Below the pieces are notes generated by a model that saw nothing but the letters and a program-made list of their open reading frames with translations, did no database searches and had not been told where the DNA came from. This document shows, one piece after another, positions 62,053 through 64,000 of a stretch of 64,000 nt of DNA. This DNA is from CAG-390 sp045543615 (GTDB taxonomy: Bacteria; Bacillota; Clostridia; Oscillospirales; CAG-272): NCBI GenBank assembly GCA_045543615.1, contig JAZPXL010000018.1, forward strand, positions 82,427-146,426, in the 5' to 3' direction. The translations under genes and the position numbers were made by a program. The stretch's first letter is position 1; every line of letters begins with the position of its first letter.

Positions 62053-62124
62053 ATGTCAAGAATGGAAGAAGTTGAGCTTACAAATATGTTTATTAGCTGC
62101 AGCAACAATTTATCAGGAGATTAA
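62053..62124 (+). pseudogene. Remnant of a NUDIX gene start
   Basis: A 23-codon reading frame, MSRMEEVELTNMF, then unrelated residues and a stop. The first 12 residues match the common N-terminus of Bacillota 8-oxo-dGTPase-like NUDIX proteins (MSRxEEVELTNMC). CAGGAG lies 8 bases before the ATG. The rest of the gene is gone; a GNAT gene begins 2 bases after the stop. Confidence 0.5.
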
Positions 62125-62126
62125 TT

Positions 62127-62654
62127 ATGGAAGAATTATATTTAATACGCCCGAACTGTGAGTACGCAGATCAACTTATAGAATACCGGCAAGAATTTCT
62201 TGATGCAGGTGACTCTATGGACGGTTGTGGTCCTTTGCGTAGGCTTGATAATCCTATTGAATACATACAAACTTGCCGTGACTACGAAAATCCCGAAACT
62301 GTGCCATCTCATCTGGTAACATCCACTCAGTTTTTATGCATAAGAAAATGTGACAACCGACTTGTTGGTATGACTCAGATTAGGCATTATTTCAACGATT
62401 ATCTTGAAAAATATGCAGGTCATATAGGCTACTCAGTCAGACCCACAGAACGCCGCAAAGGCTTTGCTAAAGAGATGCTGAGGCTCTCTCTTCCTTTTTG
62501 CCGTGAAATAGGTATGTCCCGTGTCCTTGTTTGTTGTATTGATGGAAACACAGGTAGCGAAAAAACAATACTTGCAAACGGTGGCGTTTACGAATATACG
62601 GTTCACGAGCCGGACAACAACATTGATCTAAAAAGATTTTGGATAACTCTTTGA
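62127..62654 (+). CDS. GNAT family N-acetyltransferase
   Basis: A 175-aa protein. AGHIGYSVRPTERRKGFAKEMLRLSL carries the acetyl-CoA loop, with VLVCCIDGNTGSEKTILANGG as motif B. Its ribosome site (CAGGAG) lies in the NUDIX remnant. The clostridial relatives are uncharacterised; the acceptor is unknown. Confidence 0.88.
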   Translation: MEELYLIRPNCEYADQLIEYRQEFLDAGDSMDGCGPLRRLDNPIEYIQTCRDYENPETVPSHLVTSTQFLCIRKCDNRLVGMTQIRHYFNDYLEKYAGHIGYSVRPTERRKGFAKEMLRLSLPFCREIGMSRVLVCCIDGNTGSEKTILANGGVYEYTVHEPDNNIDLKRFWITL

Positions 62655-62665
62655 TGGAGGTCACA

Positions 62666-63019
62666 ATGCTTCATACTTACAATCAAGACTTTTGGAGTGC
62701 GATAGATGCTCTTGTAACGTCAAGCAATATAATAATTGACAGACCTTGTCACAGTACGCACCCAAGGTTTCCAAATATTATTTATCCGGTTGATTATGGT
62801 TATCTCGATAATACAAAATCTATGGATGGGTGTGGGATTGATATTTGGCGAGGAACGCTTGAAGATTGCACAGTCAGGGCTATCATTTGTACAGTTGACC
62901 TTAAAAAACGAGATTCGGAAATCAAGCTGCTTATTGGATGCACAGAGGACGAAATATGCTCTGTTTACAATTTTCACAACAACACAGAATATATGAAAGG
63001 GCTTCTTATTTACAGGTAA
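62666..63019 (+). CDS. Inorganic pyrophosphatase-like protein, short
   Basis: A 117-aa protein from MLHTYNQDFWSAI, with GGAGGT 5 bases upstream. IIIDRPCHSTHPRFPNIIYPVDYGYLDNT and MDGCGIDIW keep the acidic residues of family I pyrophosphatases, and CTVDLKKRDSEIKLLIGC the later Asp/Lys. It lacks other parts of full enzymes (about 170 aa), so it may act on a related phosphate ester. Confidence 0.82.
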   Translation: MLHTYNQDFWSAIDALVTSSNIIIDRPCHSTHPRFPNIIYPVDYGYLDNTKSMDGCGIDIWRGTLEDCTVRAIICTVDLKKRDSEIKLLIGCTEDEICSVYNFHNNTEYMKGLLIYR

Positions 63020-63036
63020 GAGATCGAGGTTTGAAA

Positions 63037-63627
63037 ATGGATGTTATCAGGCATTATGATTTATTGATCGACGAGGGCAACGATCCATTTAGGGATCCTC
63101 CAGAGCTTTCTTCGTATATGGACAAATGGGACGGAGAGAGCTTCATAAGCTTGCTAAATCTCTCCAAAGACTTGCGAGTTCTTGAAGTTGGAGTTGGAAC
63201 GGGACGGCTTGCTGAGAGGGTTCTGCCAAAATGCAGAGAGTTTGTTGGAATAGACATTTCACCAAAGACAATAGTAAGAGCTAAAGAAAATCTATCAGAG
63301 TATACCAATTGCAGCCTCATCTGCTGCGACTTGCTTGAATACACGCCTGACAGTACATTTGACATTGTTTACTCCTCGCTGACTCTTATGCATTTTAATG
63401 ACAAGGGAGCTTTTATACACAAGGTTTACTCGCTATTAAATGACGGTGGCGCATTCATTCTCTCAATTGACAAGAATAAAGATGAATTTTTAGATATTGG
63501 GACACGCAGATTGCGCATATATCCCGATGATCCCAATGCCATTAAGACAATAATCGAAAAAATAGGGATGCAATTAATAACATTCGAAGAAACTGAGTTT
63601 GCTTATATTTTCAAAGCTCAGAAATAA
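63037..63627 (+). CDS. Class I SAM-dependent methyltransferase
   Basis: A 196-aa protein from MDVIRHYDLLIDEGNDPFRD, with GAGG 7 bases upstream. The SAM loop is VLEVGVGTGRLAERVLP, followed by FVGIDISPKTI, FDIVYSSLTLMHF and LNDGGAFILSID. Last gene of the plus-strand cluster. Target unknown. Confidence 0.9.
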   Translation: MDVIRHYDLLIDEGNDPFRDPPELSSYMDKWDGESFISLLNLSKDLRVLEVGVGTGRLAERVLPKCREFVGIDISPKTIVRAKENLSEYTNCSLICCDLLEYTPDSTFDIVYSSLTLMHFNDKGAFIHKVYSLLNDGGAFILSIDKNKDEFLDIGTRRLRIYPDDPNAIKTIIEKIGMQLITFEETEFAYIFKAQK

Positions 63628-63637
63628 TAAATAAAGA

Positions 63638-63678
63638 AAAGAACAACCCGACAGGTTTCACCTATCGGGTTGTTCTTT
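63638..63678. terminator. Bidirectional terminator
   Basis: Arms AAAGAACAACCCGA and TCGGGTTGTTCTTT, between the methyltransferase gene and the convergent rRNA gene. Confidence 0.9.
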
Positions 63679-63759
63679 ATTTTGCCTGCGCATTGAAAAC
63701 CGAATAAACGAGAATTAGAAGAAACTCAAGAAATTGAACATAAGAACTACATAAGTAGT

Positions 63760-64000
63760 TCAAGCCCTCGGTCTATTAGTATCGGTCAGCTGAACACATT
63801 ACTGTGCTTACACCTCCGACCTATCAAACTTGTAGTCTACAAGTGACCTTACTCTTAACGATGGGATATCTAATCTTGAAGCATGTTTCACGCTTAGATG
63901 CCTTCAGCGTTTATCAAAACCGCACGCAGCTACCCAGCTGTGCCCTTGGCAGAACAACTGGTGCACCGGAGGTGCGTCCGACCCGGTCCTCTCGTACTAA
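63760..64000 (-). rRNA. 23S ribosomal RNA, 3' end (partial)
   Basis: The minus strand reads the sarcin-ricin loop AGTACGAGAGGACC at the window edge, then CACCAGTTGTTCTGCCAAGG, GATAAACGCTGAAGGCATCT, AAGATTAGATATCCC and the final ATACTAATAGACCGAGGGCTT. The 3' end is placed at about 63760 by this tail, next to a hairpin GAACTAC-ATAA-GTAGTTC (63744-63761). No 5S gene lies between it and the terminator. Confidence 0.95.

Noticed and set aside
56949..63627. An integron cassette array
   Set aside because: No integrase and no attC-like repeated element between genes; spacings are ordinary operon gaps.

Overview
This window is chromosomal DNA from a spore-forming, Gram-positive anaerobe, most likely an uncultured member of the Clostridia (Bacillota). 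The evidence is sporulation and germination genes (spoIVA, spoIIP, gpr), Bacillota-type genes (crh-like HPr, ylbF, DUF896, an LCP protein, a DivIVA-like protein), strong GGAGG ribosome sites, sigma-A promoters of TTGNNN-17-TATAAT type and many bidirectional terminators. The species cannot be named from the sequence alone.

Layout. 1-13.2 kb is one long minus-strand housekeeping operon. It starts at a promoter near 13.17 kb and runs nusB, a TsaD-like gene, xseA, xseB, ispA, tlyA, nadK, argR, recN, a 56-aa membrane protein, argS, yebC, a polysaccharide flippase and fhs (cut by the window edge). 13.3-17.9 kb holds a small membrane protein, a lipoprotein next to an XRE-TPR regulator, a DivIVA-like coiled-coil protein, xpt and traX. 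17.9-23.6 kb (minus) has spoIVA, then uvrC-rsmD-coaD-phosphoesterase, then a Crh-like HPr. 23.6-28.1 kb (minus) has rimM-trmD, an O-antigen-ligase-like protein and two DUF4330 proteins; yajC and a TIGR04086 protein diverge from it. 29.1-31.1 kb is gpr-spoIIP.

From 31.4 to 41.9 kb the plus strand carries an orphan OppA-type lipoprotein, an MBL hydrolase, gltX-glnS, two small proteins, tsaE-tsaB-rpiB-ispD-ispF and rpe. Between ispF and rpe lies a candidate structured RNA on the minus strand. A 1.1-kb module with a peptidase-E gene, bracketed by ~80-bp inverted repeats and containing a MITE-like palindrome, sits between rpe and glyQS. 43-53.3 kb (minus) has LCP-glyQS and then miaB-ylbF-mutS-mutL-tgt.

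53.3-56.7 kb (minus) has two NUDIX genes, a LURP-one protein and a three-gene set (NusG-II, Gx transporter, ApbE lipoprotein) that matches the EetA/EetB/FmnB core of flavin-based extracellular electron transfer. 56.9-63.6 kb (plus) is a run of small enzyme genes (phospholipase-like, methyltransferases, phosphoesterase, NUDIX, nucleoside phosphorylase, P-loop kinase, GNAT, pyrophosphatase-like) with one decayed NUDIX start. It ends at a terminator facing the 3' end of a 23S rRNA gene that runs in from the right edge. No tRNA, CRISPR array, transposase or phage gene was seen.
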